Below, piece after piece: positions 10,857-23,645 of a stretch of DNA of 64,000 bases. How positions within the stretch are numbered: the stretch's first letter is position 1; every line of letters begins with the position of its first letter. The DNA is from Paraburkholderia sp. LEh10 (GTDB lineage: Bacteria; Pseudomonadota; Gammaproteobacteria; Burkholderiales; Burkholderiaceae): positions 186,001-250,000 of the forward strand of contig NZ_JAGIPX010000004.1 in assembly GCF_017814945.1 (NCBI RefSeq), read 5' to 3'. Under the pieces are notes generated by a model. The model saw only the letters and a list, made by a program, of their open reading frames with translations, was not told where the DNA came from and searched no databases. The translations under genes were made by a program, and so were the position numbers.

Positions 10857-12293
10857 ATGCAATTCGACCTGCTTCACGTCGGCACGCTCGTTTTTCTCGC
10901 CCACGCGCTGGGCGTGATCGCGGCTTGTCACGCCATCCTGCACACCCGCACGTCGCAAGGCGCGATTGCGTGGGCGGTATCGCTCGTCGCGATGCCGTAC
11001 CTGACGCTGATCCCGTATCTCTTTCTCGGCCGCAGCAAGTTCGCTGGCTACGCCGACGCGCGCCGCCTCGAAAATGAAACGCTGCGCACGCGCGCGCATC
11101 CGCCCGAGTGGGACACCGAGGCATCGTCACAAGGCCGCCCGACGGAAGCGCTCGGCCATCAGTTCGTGCGCTCGCTCACGCGGCTCGGCGGCATGCCATT
11201 CCTGCCCGGCAACAACGTGCGCACGCTGGTGAACGGCGAAGCGACCTTTGCCGCGATTCTCGATGCAATCGAAAACGCGAAGAAGTACGTGATCGTGCAG
11301 TTCTTCATCGTGCGCGCCGACGCGCTCGGCGACATGCTGAAGGAAGCGCTGCTCTCGAAGGCCGCGCAAGGCGTGCGCGTGTTCGTGCTGTACGACAGCA
11401 TCGGCAGCTTCGACCTGCCGCATCGCTATGTCGCGTCGCTGCTCGCGGGCGGCGTGCAGGTGCATCCGTTCGCGACGAACCGCAGGTTCGTCAACCGTTT
11501 CCAGCTCAACTTTCGCAACCACCGCAAGATCGTCGTGGTGGACGGCGAGCGCGCGTTCGTCGGCGGCCACAACGTCGGCGTCGAGTACCTGGGCAGCAAG
11601 CCGCCCCTTTCGCCGTGGCGCGATACGCATATCGAAGTGCGCGGGCCCGCTGTTGCGAGCATTCAGTTCGTCTTCACGGAAGACTGGTACTGGGCCACGC
11701 AGCAACTGCTGCAATTCGATTCGCCGCCGTTCGCGCCGGGCGACGGCATGCACTGCCTCGTCCTGCCGACAGGCCCCGCCGACAAGCAGGAAACCTGTTC
11801 GCTGTTCTTCGTCGAAGCGATCAACGCGGCACGCGAGCGCATCTGGATCACGACGCCGTACCTCGTCCCCGACGAGGCCGTGTTCGCGGCGTTGCGGCTC
11901 GCGGCGCTGCGCGGCGTCGATGTGCGCATCCTGATTCCGAGCCGGCGTGATCACCGGGTCGTGTTCGAGGCGTCGAAGCTCTACGCATATGACTCCATCC
12001 GCGCGGGCGTGCGGATCTTCCGCTATCTTCCGGGCTTTTTGCACCAGAAGGTGGTGCTGATCGACGACGTCGCCGCCGCCGTCGGCAGCGCGAATCTCGA
12101 CAACCGGTCGTTTCGCCTGAACTTCGAGATCATGGTGCTGACCGTCGACCGCGGCTTCGCCGCCGAGGTCGAAGGGATGCTACAGCGCGACTTCGCCGAA
12201 TCGTTCGAGATCGACCGCGGCGAATATCGCAACGCGCCCGCGTTGCGGCGCGTCGTGATGCACGTGGCGCGGCTTTTTGCGCCGATCCTGTAG
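10857..12293 (+). CDS. cls: Cardiolipin synthase (phospholipase D superfamily)
   Basis: A 478-residue membrane protein of the bacterial Cls family, which condenses two phosphatidylglycerols into cardiolipin and glycerol. Two N-terminal hydrophobic segments (about residues 5-60) anchor it in the inner membrane. Two HKD catalytic motifs follow: HRKIVVVDGERAFVGGHN near residue 220 and HQKVVLIDDVAAAVGSAN near residue 395. Length and domain order match ClsA-type enzymes. The 3' end of the gene is the first unit of a short tandem repeat, described separately. It is not obviously in an operon; prmB ends 286 bp upstream. Confidence 0.93.
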   Translation: MQFDLLHVGTLVFLAHALGVIAACHAILHTRTSQGAIAWAVSLVAMPYLTLIPYLFLGRSKFAGYADARRLENETLRTRAHPPEWDTEASSQGRPTEALGHQFVRSLTRLGGMPFLPGNNVRTLVNGEATFAAILDAIENAKKYVIVQFFIVRADALGDMLKEALLSKAAQGVRVFVLYDSIGSFDLPHRYVASLLAGGVQVHPFATNRRFVNRFQLNFRNHRKIVVVDGERAFVGGHNVGVEYLGSKPPLSPWRDTHIEVRGPAVASIQFVFTEDWYWATQQLLQFDSPPFAPGDGMHCLVLPTGPADKQETCSLFFVEAINAARERIWITTPYLVPDEAVFAALRLAALRGVDVRILIPSRRDHRVVFEASKLYAYDSIRAGVRIFRYLPGFLHQKVVLIDDVAAAVGSANLDNRSFRLNFEIMVLTVDRGFAAEVEGMLQRDFAESFEIDRGEYRNAPALRRVVMHVARLFAPIL

Positions 12294-12336
12294 CGCGCGG
12301 CATTTTGCGCCGATCCTGGCGCGCGGCTTTTGCGCC
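12267..12336. repeat. Imperfect 28-bp-period tandem repeat at the cls 3' end
   Basis: A 24-bp unit at 12267-12290 (end of cls, including codons for FAPIL) recurs at 12295-12318 with one T-to-A change. A truncated third copy covers about 12321-12336. The cls stop lies between units 1 and 2. Confidence 0.8.
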
Positions 12337-12378
12337 CTGTTTGCGCCCGTTCCGTAACGCTTGCCGCGCGTCACGCGC

Positions 12379-12867
12379 TCAGAGCAGCGCCTCGATATCA
12401 TCGATGATCGTTTCGGGCTTCGTGGTCGGCGCATAACGCTTGACGACCTTGCCGTCGCGATCGACCAGAAATTTCGTGAAATTCCACTTGATCGCCTCGA
12501 GCCCGAGCACGCCGGGCGCCTCGTCCTTCAGGTATTTGAAGAGGGGATGCGCGTCCGAGCCGTTGACCTCGATCTTGTCGAACATCTGGAACGTGACGCC
12601 GTAGTTCTTCTCGCAGAAGTCGCCGATCTGCGCAGCGTCGCCGGGCTCCTGCTTGCCAAACTGGTTGCACGGGAAACCCAGCACCTCGAGCCCGCGCGCC
12701 GCGTACTGCTCGTGCAGCTTCTGCAAGCCTGCGTATTGGGGCGTGAAGCCGCATTCGCTCGCCGTGTTGACGATCAGCAGCACCTTGCCGTCGTAACGTT
12801 CGAGACTGATCGGCTCGCCGCCCAATGCGCGCGCCGAAAAGGAATAAATCGAAGACTTGTCCGTCAT
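12379..12867 (-). CDS. Glutathione peroxidase family thiol peroxidase
   Basis: A 162-residue thioredoxin-fold peroxidase of the Gpx/BtuE family that reduces hydrogen peroxide or lipid hydroperoxides. The peroxidatic residue is a normal cysteine, C39, in VNTASECGFTPQY. The second signature FPCNQFGKQEPG and the Trp in IKWNFTKFLV complete the active-site set. Bacterial enzymes of this type generally use thioredoxin rather than glutathione, so the family name may mislead. The start ATG at 12867 has TGGAGGG just upstream. It converges with cls across an 85-bp gap and is divergent from the ABC-F gene. Confidence 0.93.
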   Translation of the reverse strand: MTDKSSIYSFSARALGGEPISLERYDGKVLLIVNTASECGFTPQYAGLQKLHEQYAARGLEVLGFPCNQFGKQEPGDAAQIGDFCEKNYGVTFQMFDKIEVNGSDAHPLFKYLKDEAPGVLGLEAIKWNFTKFLVDRDGKVVKRYAPTTKPETIIDDIEALL

Positions 12868-12996
12868 CTGTTGCCCTCCACGAATGTTGTTCAGTCTAAA
12901 GACTCCGGTGGCGCGCGCCACCTGGCCGAACGGCCAATGCCTGAGCGCGCGCTGCGCAGTCTAAAATAGCGTTTTTCCTCAAGCCGGCCTTCCGTT

Positions 12997-14949
<1,953 letters not shown>

Positions 14950-15021
14950 CGGCCCTCCGCGCTGGCGAAGGACAACACGGGGGGAACTTAGGCCGACGGG
15001 CAATTCAGGGAGGGCTGTGCC

Positions 15022-16098
15022 TTGTCGTCTACTGCTGCCGCACTGAAGGGCTTGCGCGTGCTCGATCTGTCGCGTCTGCTGCCCGGTCCCGTCGCGACGC
15101 TCAGGCTCGCGGAAATGGGCGCCGACGTACTGAAGATCGACGCGCCCGGCGCCGGCGACGCGACACGCACGATGATGCAAAGCAGCGCCGACCGCTTGGC
15201 GGGACGTCCGGGCGCGTTCTACCGGCTCGTGAATCGCGGCAAGCGCGAAACCCGGCTCGACCTGAAGTCCGAAGGCGGACGGACCGTGCTGATGGCGCTT
15301 GCGCGCGAAGCGGACGTGCTGATCGAAAGCTTCCGGCCCGGCGTGATGGAGCGGCTCGGCCTCGGCTACGACGTGCTGCGTGTGATCAATCCAAAGCTCG
15401 TCTATTGCGCGATTTCGGGCTATGGCGCGCACGGGCCCTACGCGCAGCTGGCCGGGCACGATCTGAACTACATCGGTTATGCGGGCGTGCTCGACCAGCT
15501 TGCGTCGCGCGACGGTGCGCCCATCCTCCCCAATTTCCAGATCGCCGATCTGCTGGGCGGCGCGCTGTCCGCCGTCAGTCAGATACTCGCCGCCTTGTGG
15601 GCGGTGGCGCGCGGCGGCGATGGGCGCTTTGTCGATGTGTCGATGGCGCATTGCACGTACGCGAACAACGTCGTCGCGCAGGTGGCGCTCGCCAACGACG
15701 GCACGTCGCCCGTCGCGGGCAGCAGCCTGCTGAACGGCGGCGTCCCCTGCTACAACCTGTATCGCACGCTCGACGGACGCTGGCTCGCCGTCGGCGCGCT
15801 CGAACTCAAGTTCTGGGAAACCCTCTGCATGGCGCTCGACCGCCCCGAGTGGGCGACGCGTCACTGGAGTCTCGGCCAGGCGATTGCCGGCCCTGACGCC
15901 CTGCAGCTGGTCAAGGAGATGGCCGACGTGATCGCGACGCGCCCGCTCGACGAATGGGCCGCATTGCTGGTGCCGCTGGATTGCTGCGTGTCGCCCGTGC
16001 TGACGGCGGCGGAAGCCGCGCAGCATCCGCTCTTCAATATGCACGCGCGCGACGCGCTGACGGCTCAACAGCAGGGATCTTGCACGGGCCCCGAATAG
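15022..16098 (+). CDS. CaiB/BaiF family class III CoA-transferase
   Basis: A 358-residue family III CoA-transferase, possibly an alpha-methylacyl-CoA racemase type. The N-terminal Rossmann-like part starts LKGLRVLDLSRLLPGP, the family hallmark. The catalytic aspartate is in GHDLNYIGYAG near residue 150. The family also shows RPGVMERLGLGYD and VDVSMAHCTYANN. The start is TTG at 15022, supported by AGGGAGGG eight bases upstream. Family members move CoA between organic acids or racemise branched acyl-CoAs. The substrate cannot be inferred here because no neighbouring catabolic genes are present. It follows the ABC-F gene by 72 bp and may be co-transcribed. Confidence 0.9.
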   Translation: MSSTAAALKGLRVLDLSRLLPGPVATLRLAEMGADVLKIDAPGAGDATRTMMQSSADRLAGRPGAFYRLVNRGKRETRLDLKSEGGRTVLMALAREADVLIESFRPGVMERLGLGYDVLRVINPKLVYCAISGYGAHGPYAQLAGHDLNYIGYAGVLDQLASRDGAPILPNFQIADLLGGALSAVSQILAALWAVARGGDGRFVDVSMAHCTYANNVVAQVALANDGTSPVAGSSLLNGGVPCYNLYRTLDGRWLAVGALELKFWETLCMALDRPEWATRHWSLGQAIAGPDALQLVKEMADVIATRPLDEWAALLVPLDCCVSPVLTAAEAAQHPLFNMHARDALTAQQQGSCTGPE

Positions 16099-16186
16099 CG
16101 GCCTGAAGCTTCAGCTCTGGCAGACAGGACAATGGCGCCGGCATCGGATGGGGCCGGCGCTTCGTTTTGCCGGGCCGGGCATCGCG

Positions 16187-16450
16187 TCAACGTCGCGGCA
16201 GCGTCTGCCTCGGCTCGCGTTCGTCATCGACCAGCCGATGCCTGCGCCCTTCCACGTGATGGCGGATCGTTGCCCGGACTTCGTCTGCCGTCACGTTCTC
16301 CGCGACCACGCGCCGCGAAATCTGCCCGGCCGTGTCGATCCATTCGACGATCCGGCATCCGCCGCCCCACGGCTGCTGAATAGGCGCGGACACACGGCAG
16401 CCGCGCAAATTCGAGAGACGCTCACCCGACGATTCATGAGACTGTTTCAA
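16187..16450 (-). CDS. Small conserved protein, possibly DUF2866
   Basis: An 87-residue basic protein with no signal or membrane segment. It contains NLRGCRVSAPIQQPWGGGCR followed by IVEWIDTAGQISRRVV and an Arg/His-rich tail. The central part resembles a small Burkholderia-restricted family that I recall as DUF2866; this is from memory and should be checked. The start is TTG at 16450, with AAGGAAG about six bases upstream. Its function is unknown. It converges with the CoA-transferase gene and is transcribed in the same direction as radA, which lies upstream of it. Confidence 0.7.
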   Translation of the reverse strand: MKQSHESSGERLSNLRGCRVSAPIQQPWGGGCRIVEWIDTAGQISRRVVAENVTADEVRATIRHHVEGRRHRLVDDEREPRQTLPRR

Positions 16451-16599
16451 GACGTCTTCCTTTTCTACTCGTCACATTGCATTGACGAGGATAGGGAAAA
16501 CGAAAGTCCGCTGGGTTACAGCCACGGTTGAGATATTTACGGCAGATTACGGCGGCAAGCCGACGTAGGCAGACGCCGCCCGATATTGCGCCGAATTCG

Positions 16600-17976
16600 C
16601 TACTCCAGGGTGCGCATTCGGTCAATGGCCTGCTCAATGCGTTCGACGGCGATGACCTGCAATCCGTCGATGGTTTGCTTGGGCGCGTTTGCCTTCGGAA
16701 TCAGCGCGATTGAGAACCCGAGCTTTGCGGCTTCCTTCAGACGTTCCTGGCCGCGCGGAGATGGACGGATTTCGCCCGCCAAACCGACTTCGCCGAACAC
16801 GATCAAGCCCTTCGGCAGCGGCTTGTTGCGCATCGAAGAATGAATGGCGAGCAGCACGGCGAGGTCGGCGGCGGGCTCGGTGATCTTCACGCCGCCCACG
16901 GCGTTCAGGAACACGTCCTGATCGAAGCATGCAATGCCCGCGTGCCGGTGGAGCACGGCGAGCAGCATCGCGAGCCGGTTCTGTTCGAGGCCGACGGCAA
17001 GCCGCCGCGGATTCGGCACGTTGGCCGTATCGACGAGCGCCTGCACCTCGACCAGCAGCGGCCGCGTGCCCTCCTGCGTGACGAGCACGCACGAGCCCGG
17101 CACGATCTGCTCGTGCTGCGACAGGAACAGCGCCGACGGATTCGCGACGCCGCGCAAGCCGCGTTCCGTCATCGCGAACACGCCCAGTTCGTTGACGGCG
17201 CCGAAACGGTTCTTGAACGCGCGCACGAGGCGGAACGACGAATGCGTGTCGCCTTCGAAATACAGCACGGTATCGACGATGTGTTCGAGCACGCGCGGGC
17301 CCGCCAGATTGCCCTCCTTCGTCACGTGGCCGACCATGATGATGGCCGTGCCCGACTGCTTCGCGACGCGCGTCAGTTGCGCCGCGCATTCGCGCACCTG
17401 CGCAACCGAGCCCGGCGCCGAGGTCAGCGCTTCCGAATAGATCGTCTGGATCGAGTCGATCACGGCGACGTCCGGCTTTTCGTCGGCGATGGTCGCCTGG
17501 ATTTTTTCGAGCTGGATTTCGGCGAGCAGCTTGAGTTCGCTCGCGTGCGCCCCCGGTTCGAGCAGCGACAACCGTTGCGCGCGCAACGCAATCTGCGCCG
17601 CCGACTCTTCGCCGCTCACATAGAGCGCGCGCCGCTCGCTGGCGATTTCCGCGAGCGACTGTAACAGCAGCGTCGATTTGCCGATGCCCGGATCGCCGCC
17701 GATCAACACGACGCCGCCCGCCACCAGGCCGCCGCCCAGCACCCGGTCGAACTCCCCGACGCCGGTCGAGAAACGCGGCACGTCCGACGCCTCGATATCG
17801 GCGAGGCGCTGCACCGGCTGGCTCTTCGCGAGCGCCTGAAAGCGGTGCGCGGAAGGCGACTCCGCGACGCTTTCCACGAGCGTGTTCCACGCGTGACACG
17901 CCGGGCACTGGCCCTGCCACTTCGGTGCCTGCCCGCCACATTCCGTGCAGGTGTACAACGTTTTCTGTTTAGCCAA
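16600..17976 (-). CDS. radA: DNA repair protein RadA
   Basis: A 458-residue RecA-like ATPase that processes branched recombination intermediates. It begins with the C4 zinc finger CTECGGQAPKWQGQCPACHA near residues 10-29. Walker A GGDPGIGKSTLLLQ follows near residue 95. The RadA-specific KNRFGAVNELG motif and a C-terminal Lon protease-like domain with a non-catalytic fold complete the architecture. Length is normal. It lies 56 bp downstream of alr on the same strand, a linkage common in Burkholderia. Confidence 0.97.
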   Translation of the reverse strand: MAKQKTLYTCTECGGQAPKWQGQCPACHAWNTLVESVAESPSAHRFQALAKSQPVQRLADIEASDVPRFSTGVGEFDRVLGGGLVAGGVVLIGGDPGIGKSTLLLQSLAEIASERRALYVSGEESAAQIALRAQRLSLLEPGAHASELKLLAEIQLEKIQATIADEKPDVAVIDSIQTIYSEALTSAPGSVAQVRECAAQLTRVAKQSGTAIIMVGHVTKEGNLAGPRVLEHIVDTVLYFEGDTHSSFRLVRAFKNRFGAVNELGVFAMTERGLRGVANPSALFLSQHEQIVPGSCVLVTQEGTRPLLVEVQALVDTANVPNPRRLAVGLEQNRLAMLLAVLHRHAGIACFDQDVFLNAVGGVKITEPAADLAVLLAIHSSMRNKPLPKGLIVFGEVGLAGEIRPSPRGQERLKEAAKLGFSIALIPKANAPKQTIDGLQVIAVERIEQAIDRMRTLE

Positions 17977-18032
17977 CTTGTGTCGTCACGCGTGGTTGTT
18001 GTTGATGTCGTCAAGCGGTGCGAGCACGCGCG

Positions 18033-19103
18033 TCATTCGGCGCGCACCGGCACGCGCGGCGCGACGGCGCACATCAGCTCGTAGCCGATCGTGCCGCACG
18101 CCTGCGCGACGTCGTCGATGGGCAGTTGCGCGCCCCACAGCTCGACCCGCGAGCCGACGCTCGCCTGCGGACAGGGTGTGAGATCGACAGTGATCATGTC
18201 CATCGACACACGGCCGACGATCCGCGTGGGGATGCCGTCGACGATCACGGGCGTGCCTTCTGGCGCGATGCGCGGATAGCCATCCGCATAGCCGCACGCG
18301 ACGACGCCGATGCGCATGCCGTCGCTCGCGGTGTAGATCGAGCCGTAGCCGATCGTGCTGCCTTCCGTGAGCGTCTGCACCGCGATGATTTCGGAAGCGA
18401 GTGTCATGGCCGGCTGCAGGCCCGTGTCCTTGATCGCCGCGTTCACGCCCGACGGCGATGCGCCGTACAGCATCACGCCCGGGCGCACCCAGTCGAAATG
18501 CGATTCCGGATACCAGAGCGTCGCGGCCGAATTGGCGAGGCTGCGCGCGCCCGCGATACCCTGCGCGCCGCGCTCGAACGCTTCCATCTGGTGTGTGATG
18601 CCGCGCTCGCTGTCGGCATCCGAGAAATGGGTCATCAGCGTGATCTGGCCGACGCCCTGGCATGCCCGCGCGCGTTCCCACGCGGCGCGGAACCTGTCCG
18701 GCGTGTAGCCGAGACGATTCATGCCGCTGTTCATCTTCAGCTGGATATTGACGGGTTTGGACAGGCGCGCCATTTCCAGCATGCGCAATTGCTCGTCCGA
18801 ATGCAGCGCTGTAGTGAGGCTGTAGCGGTCGATCACGTCGATGTCGGTGGGCCGGAAAAAGCCCTCGAGCAGCAAAATCGGCCCCGCCCACCCCAATTCA
18901 CGCAACTTCACGGCTTCTTCGAGGTCGAGCAAACCAAAGCCGTCGGTTGCGCGCAAGCCGGGGAACGCCCGTGCGAGCCCGTGACCATAGGCATTGGCCT
19001 TGACGACGGCCCAGATTTTGGACTTCGGCGCATAACGGCGTGCGACTGCGAGATTATTGGCGAGAGCGGCGGTATGGATCGTGGCTGAGACTGGGCGCGG
19101 CAT
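18033..19103 (-). CDS. alr: Alanine racemase
   Basis: A PLP-dependent enzyme of about 356 residues that interconverts L- and D-alanine for peptidoglycan. The PLP lysine is in [12 protein letters not shown] (K35 from the chosen start). The second catalytic base, a tyrosine, is in the [14 protein letters not shown] region of the C-terminal beta domain. I chose ATG at 19103 because the protein then begins MPRPVSATI, the usual start in relatives; an in-frame ATG at 19124 is possible and would add seven residues. Neither has a clear ribosome-binding site. It is upstream of radA and divergent from the LplT-like gene. Confidence 0.95.
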   Translation of the reverse strand: MPRPVSATIHTAALANNLAVARRYAPKSKIWAVVKANAYGHGLARAFPGLRATDGFGLLDLEEAVKLRELGWAGPILLLEGFFRPTDIDVIDRYSLTTALHSDEQLRMLEMARLSKPVNIQLKMNSGMNRLGYTPDRFRAAWERARACQGVGQITLMTHFSDADSERGITHQMEAFERGAQGIAGARSLANSAATLWYPESHFDWVRPGVMLYGASPSGVNAAIKDTGLQPAMTLASEIIAVQTLTEGSTIGYGSIYTASDGMRIGVVACGYADGYPRIAPEGTPVIVDGIPTRIVGRVSMDMITVDLTPCPQASVGSRVELWGAQLPIDDVAQACGTIGYELMCAVAPRVPVRAE

Positions 19104-19322
19104 GGGATATTTTCGTAAAGACATCGTCGAATCAGTAGCTTACAGTGCGTTTTCAATACACCGGAGGCAACCGTGACAATGCGATCAAGGATTCTGCTAG
19201 TCGGGATTCGGCTATTTTCATGATATAAAGCCGTGCGCACAACCCATTTCGAACGGAATAAGCCCGGATGCCCACTCGGCGGCCGGGGCGGACAGACCGC
19301 AGCGAGGAAAGCATCGCATCAG

Positions 19323-20630
19323 ATGAAAAAAGGTTTTTACACCATTATGGCCGCGCAGTTTTTCTCCTCGCTGGCCGACAATGCGCTTCTGATCGCTGCT
19401 ATTGCACTGCTGAAAGATCTTCACGCCCCGAACTGGATGACGCCGCTGCTCAAGCTGTTTTTTGTGCTGTCGTACGTCGTGCTCGCGGCTTTCGTCGGCG
19501 CCTTCGCGGATTCCCGTCCGAAGGGCCGCGTGATGTTCGTCACCAACACGATCAAGGTGGTCGGCTGCGTTGCGATGCTGGTCGGCGCGCATCCTCTCAT
19601 CGCGTATGGGATCGTCGGCTTCGGCGCGGCCGCGTACTCGCCCGCCAAGTACGGCATTCTCACCGAACTGCTGCCGCCTGACCGGCTCGTCGCCGCGAAC
19701 GGCTGGATCGAAGGCACGACCGTCGGCTCGATCATTCTCGGCACCGTGCTCGGCGGCGCGCTGATCAGCCCGCACATCGCGTCGCACATCATCAAGCACA
19801 CGCCCGCCGCCATCAGCACGCCGGCGGAAGCGGCGATGCTGATCATCATTCTGATCTACGCAATCGCGGCGCTCTTCAATCTGCGCATTCCGGACACGGG
19901 CGCCCGCTATCCGCGCCAAGAGCACGGCCCCATCAAGCTGATCACCGATTTCGCCGACTGCTTCCTCGTGCTCTGGCGCGACAAGCTCGGCCAGATCTCG
20001 CTCGCCGTGACGACGCTCTTCTGGGGCGCGGGCGCGACCCTGCAGTTCATCGTGCTGAAGTGGGCCGAAGTGTCGCTCGGCATGTCGCTGTCGGAAGGCG
20101 CGATCCTGCAGGCTGTCGTCGCCGTCGGCGTCGCGGCGGGCGCGATGATCGCCGCCGCGCGCGTGCCGCTGAAGAAATCGCTGTCGGTGCTGCCCGTCGG
20201 TATCGTGATGGGCATTGCCGTCATGCTGATGGCCTTCTATACGAAGCACCTGTTTCCGTCGCATTGGGGCATCAACTACGGCCGGATGCACATCCCCGGC
20301 TATCTGATCTTTGCCTATATCTTCCTGATGGTCGTCGGCGCGCTGTCGGGCTTTTTCGTGGTGCCAATGAACGCACTGCTTCAGCATCGCGGACACGTGC
20401 TGCTGTCGGCGGGCCACTCGATCGCCGTGCAGAACTTCAACGAGAACCTGTCTGTGCTCGTGATGCTGTGTCTGTACGCGGTGCTCGTGTGGCTCGACGT
20501 GCCCGTCGCCATCGTCATCGTGCTGTTCGGCACCTTCGTCTGCGTGATGATGTGGCTCGTGATGCGCCGCCATCAGGCGAACCAGCGCGCGTTCGATTCG
20601 GTGGCGCTGATCGGCGAAGCGCGGCACTGA
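19323..20630 (+). CDS. lplT: LplT-like lysophospholipid transporter (copy 1)
   Basis: A 435-residue MFS protein with about twelve membrane helices. It starts [20 protein letters not shown], characteristic of LplT, the inner-membrane flippase that brings lysophospholipids to the cytoplasmic face for reacylation. Conserved blocks include [14 protein letters not shown] and [19 protein letters not shown]. Start ATG 19323 is chosen because homology begins there. In enterobacteria LplT is paired with the Aas acyltransferase; no acyltransferase lies next to this copy. A clear paralogue occurs at 62553-63851. thiD follows after 49 bp. The substrate is inferred from family membership only. Confidence 0.88.
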   Translation: MKKGFYTIMAAQFFSSLADNALLIAAIALLKDLHAPNWMTPLLKLFFVLSYVVLAAFVGAFADSRPKGRVMFVTNTIKVVGCVAMLVGAHPLIAYGIVGFGAAAYSPAKYGILTELLPPDRLVAANGWIEGTTVGSIILGTVLGGALISPHIASHIIKHTPAAISTPAEAAMLIIILIYAIAALFNLRIPDTGARYPRQEHGPIKLITDFADCFLVLWRDKLGQISLAVTTLFWGAGATLQFIVLKWAEVSLGMSLSEGAILQAVVAVGVAAGAMIAAARVPLKKSLSVLPVGIVMGIAVMLMAFYTKHLFPSHWGINYGRMHIPGYLIFAYIFLMVVGALSGFFVVPMNALLQHRGHVLLSAGHSIAVQNFNENLSVLVMLCLYAVLVWLDVPVAIVIVLFGTFVCVMMWLVMRRHQANQRAFDSVALIGEARH

Positions 20631-20679
20631 CGCCCGCGCTGCGTCGTCCCTGCGCGCGCTCCGCTTTTCAGACTTTCCC

Positions 20680-21486
<807 letters not shown>

Positions 21487-21507
21487 CCGGGCCGCGCCGG
21501 CAGTCCA

Positions 21508-22512
21508 TCAGTCGCGCGCCGGCCGGCGCGCAAACGCCTGCGCCCGCTCGGGCCAGTCGTCGGGCACGATGAAGCCGCGCGAGCGCTCGATCCACTTCCC
21601 TTCTGCATGCCCGACGAAAGCGGCCACCATCGTCGGTCCCGTCTGATGCGCGAGTTGCTGCTCGAGCGTCGCGGCGGACACGAAGCTCGATGCATGGCCC
21701 GCGTCATGAACACGCGGCGCGAGCCACTCGAGCCTTGGCAGCAGAATCCACGCATCGGCGTGATCCGCCGAAAACGACGGCCACTCAGCGCGTGTCGACC
21801 ACCAGCCGCGAGCGTGCGCGGGATCGATCTCGACAGGATCGCGCGCGCCTGAGCCGTTGCGATAGAAGAGCCAGCCTTTGACGAACATCTGCGCGTCCCA
21901 CGGCCCGCGATGACCGAGCGACGCGAACTCTTCGCGCGCGCTCAGCCGCAACTGGTGATCGAGCAGGTGCGCGAGCTTCAGATCGAAACGATCCTGCAGA
22001 TTCGGGCCGACGTAACTCGCCAATGCGTTGGCCAATGCGCCGGATGACGCGTCCAGGCCGTCGCCCGCGTGCAGATAGCATTTGACAGCCAGCTCCCAAT
22101 GCAGCCGTCTGCCCGTCTGCGTCTCGACGAGGAAATCGCATTCGCCGAGCGTCACGCCCGCGCGCCGCAGCGGCACGTTGGCTGCGATCAGCCGCGCGGC
22201 CGGGCCGTGCTTCAGAAACCACGCGAGCAGACACTCGGCATAGCGGCCGAGGCGCGTCACGCGCGCCGCCGCGATGTGACGATGCAACGGAGCGGGATCG
22301 GCGTCCTGCGCTTCGAGCCAGTCCATCGTCGCGGCGGCTTGCTCAGGCGATTCGAACGGCGCGGCGAGCACGCCTCCCGGCGGTTGCGCGCGCAACAGGT
22401 CCGGGCTGAACAGAAGCCATCCGATGTCGCGCACGGCGGCATCGGACAGCGCATCGAGCCGCGCCGCTGACGGCGCCTCGAACGAAGCGGTCGGCCCGGC
22501 CGCGTCCATCAT
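21508..22512 (-). CDS. DUF1853 family protein
   Basis: A 334-residue protein without signal or membrane segment. It resembles DUF1853 proteins that accompany uracil-DNA glycosylase genes in Burkholderia. Visible conserved features include VRDIGWLLFSPDLLR near the N-terminus and LGECDFLVETQTGRRLHWEL in the centre. The latter reads like a D-x-n-ExK-type nuclease core (CDFLV then HWELAVKCYL), which I offer only as a hint. The ATG at 22512 overlaps the TGA of the glycosylase gene (ATGA), so it is translationally coupled. Function unknown; the context suggests DNA maintenance. Confidence 0.85.
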   Translation of the reverse strand: MMDAAGPTASFEAPSAARLDALSDAAVRDIGWLLFSPDLLRAQPPGGVLAAPFESPEQAAATMDWLEAQDADPAPLHRHIAAARVTRLGRYAECLLAWFLKHGPAARLIAANVPLRRAGVTLGECDFLVETQTGRRLHWELAVKCYLHAGDGLDASSGALANALASYVGPNLQDRFDLKLAHLLDHQLRLSAREEFASLGHRGPWDAQMFVKGWLFYRNGSGARDPVEIDPAHARGWWSTRAEWPSFSADHADAWILLPRLEWLAPRVHDAGHASSFVSAATLEQQLAHQTGPTMVAAFVGHAEGKWIERSRGFIVPDDWPERAQAFARRPARD

Positions 22513-23645
22513 TTCGCCGCGTCCCGTTGCGCTGCCGCGTCGCGCCAGGTGTCGCGGGCAAGGCACAGGTCCTGCCACGACTTCGCCTTGTCGCCGAGGC
22601 TGCGCAGCAGATACGCGGGATGGTAAGTAACGATGACGGGCACGCCCTCGTATTCGTGGACGCGTCCACGCAGCGACGAAATGCTCGCTTCCGTCTTCAG
22701 AAGGCTCTGCGCGGCGAAGCGGCCGAGTGCGACGATCAGCTTCGGCTTGACGAGCGCCACCTGGCGTTGCAGATACGGCTCGCAACGCGCGACTTCGTCC
22801 GGCTCCGGATTGCGGTTGCCGGGCGGACGGCACTTGATCACGTTGGCGATGTAGACGTTCGTGCCACGCGCGAGATCGAGCGAGCGCAGCATGTTGTCGA
22901 GCAGCTTGCCCGCCTGGCCGACGAAGGGCTCGCCTTGCCTGTCCTCGTTCTCGCCGGGCGCTTCGCCGATCAGCATCCAGTCGGCTTCGCGATCGCCGAC
23001 GCCGAACACCGCGTTCGTGCGCTTCTCGCACAGACGGCAGCGCTCGCACGCCGACACGCGCGCTTCAAGCGCGGTCCAGTCGAGCGTCTCGATGGGCGGC
23101 TGCGCGGAGTGGTCCGCTTTCGCGTCGACGTGTATTGGCGCTCCGGCAGGGAGATCGTCGAACCATGCGAAATCGTCATCGGGCAAAGGCGGCGCTGCGT
23201 CGGCCGCAGGCTGACGTGCGCTGCGCTCAGGCTGCGCATCGGCGGGAGGCGTGCTGACCGGCTCAACCGGCTGACGTTCGGCTTGCGTGGCAATGCCGGG
23301 CGCGGTGCGTTCGTCTATGGCCGCGCCGCTTTCATGTGAAGCAGCGGCTGCGTACGAATCGCGGTTCGCGAGTGTCGCGGCCGTGCCGGCTTCTGCGCGC
23401 GGCGCCCCGGCAGCATGTCCGGCTTGTGTGGCCTGCTCGTCCCCTGACGCGGCGGCGGCCCCCGCCCCGGCGTCCGGCCGGCGATCCGCAGAAGCAACGT
23501 GCGGCGCCTGCTGTCGTTCGCTCACCGCAACATCGGCGGCGCCATTGCGCGCCTGTGACTCGACGGCGGCGCCCAGTGCGAGCCCGCGCCGCACCCACAT
23601 CGGCGCGAGACCCAGTACTTCCAGCGCGGATTCATGCAGCGCCAT
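22509..23645 (-). CDS. Family 4 uracil-DNA glycosylase with long N-terminal extension
   Basis: A 378-residue protein. The C-terminal half is a family 4 (Fe-S) uracil-DNA glycosylase that removes uracil from DNA. It has the cysteines CERCRLC (C200, C203, C206), the active-site motif [20 protein letters not shown], and the HPAYLLR motif near the C-terminus. Another Fe-S cysteine lies in [18 protein letters not shown]. Roughly residues 20-190 are low-complexity Ala/Asp/Gln/Pro-rich and probably disordered. The gene overlaps rimI upstream by 14 bp and DUF1853 downstream by 4 bp, so it is part of a tight operon. Confidence 0.92.
   Translation of the reverse strand: MALHESALEVLGLAPMWVRRGLALGAAVESQARNGAADVAVSERQQAPHVASADRRPDAGAGAAAASGDEQATQAGHAAGAPRAEAGTAATLANRDSYAAAASHESGAAIDERTAPGIATQAERQPVEPVSTPPADAQPERSARQPAADAAPPLPDDDFAWFDDLPAGAPIHVDAKADHSAQPPIETLDWTALEARVSACERCRLCEKRTNAVFGVGDREADWMLIGEAPGENEDRQGEPFVGQAGKLLDNMLRSLDLARGTNVYIANVIKCRPPGNRNPEPDEVARCEPYLQRQVALVKPKLIVALGRFAAQSLLKTEASISSLRGRVHEYEGVPVIVTYHPAYLLRSLGDKAKSWQDLCLARDTWRDAAAQRDAAK

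Noticed and set aside
20631..20679. Thiamine (TPP) riboswitch before thiD
   Set aside because: The gap is only 49 bp and lacks the THI-box core.
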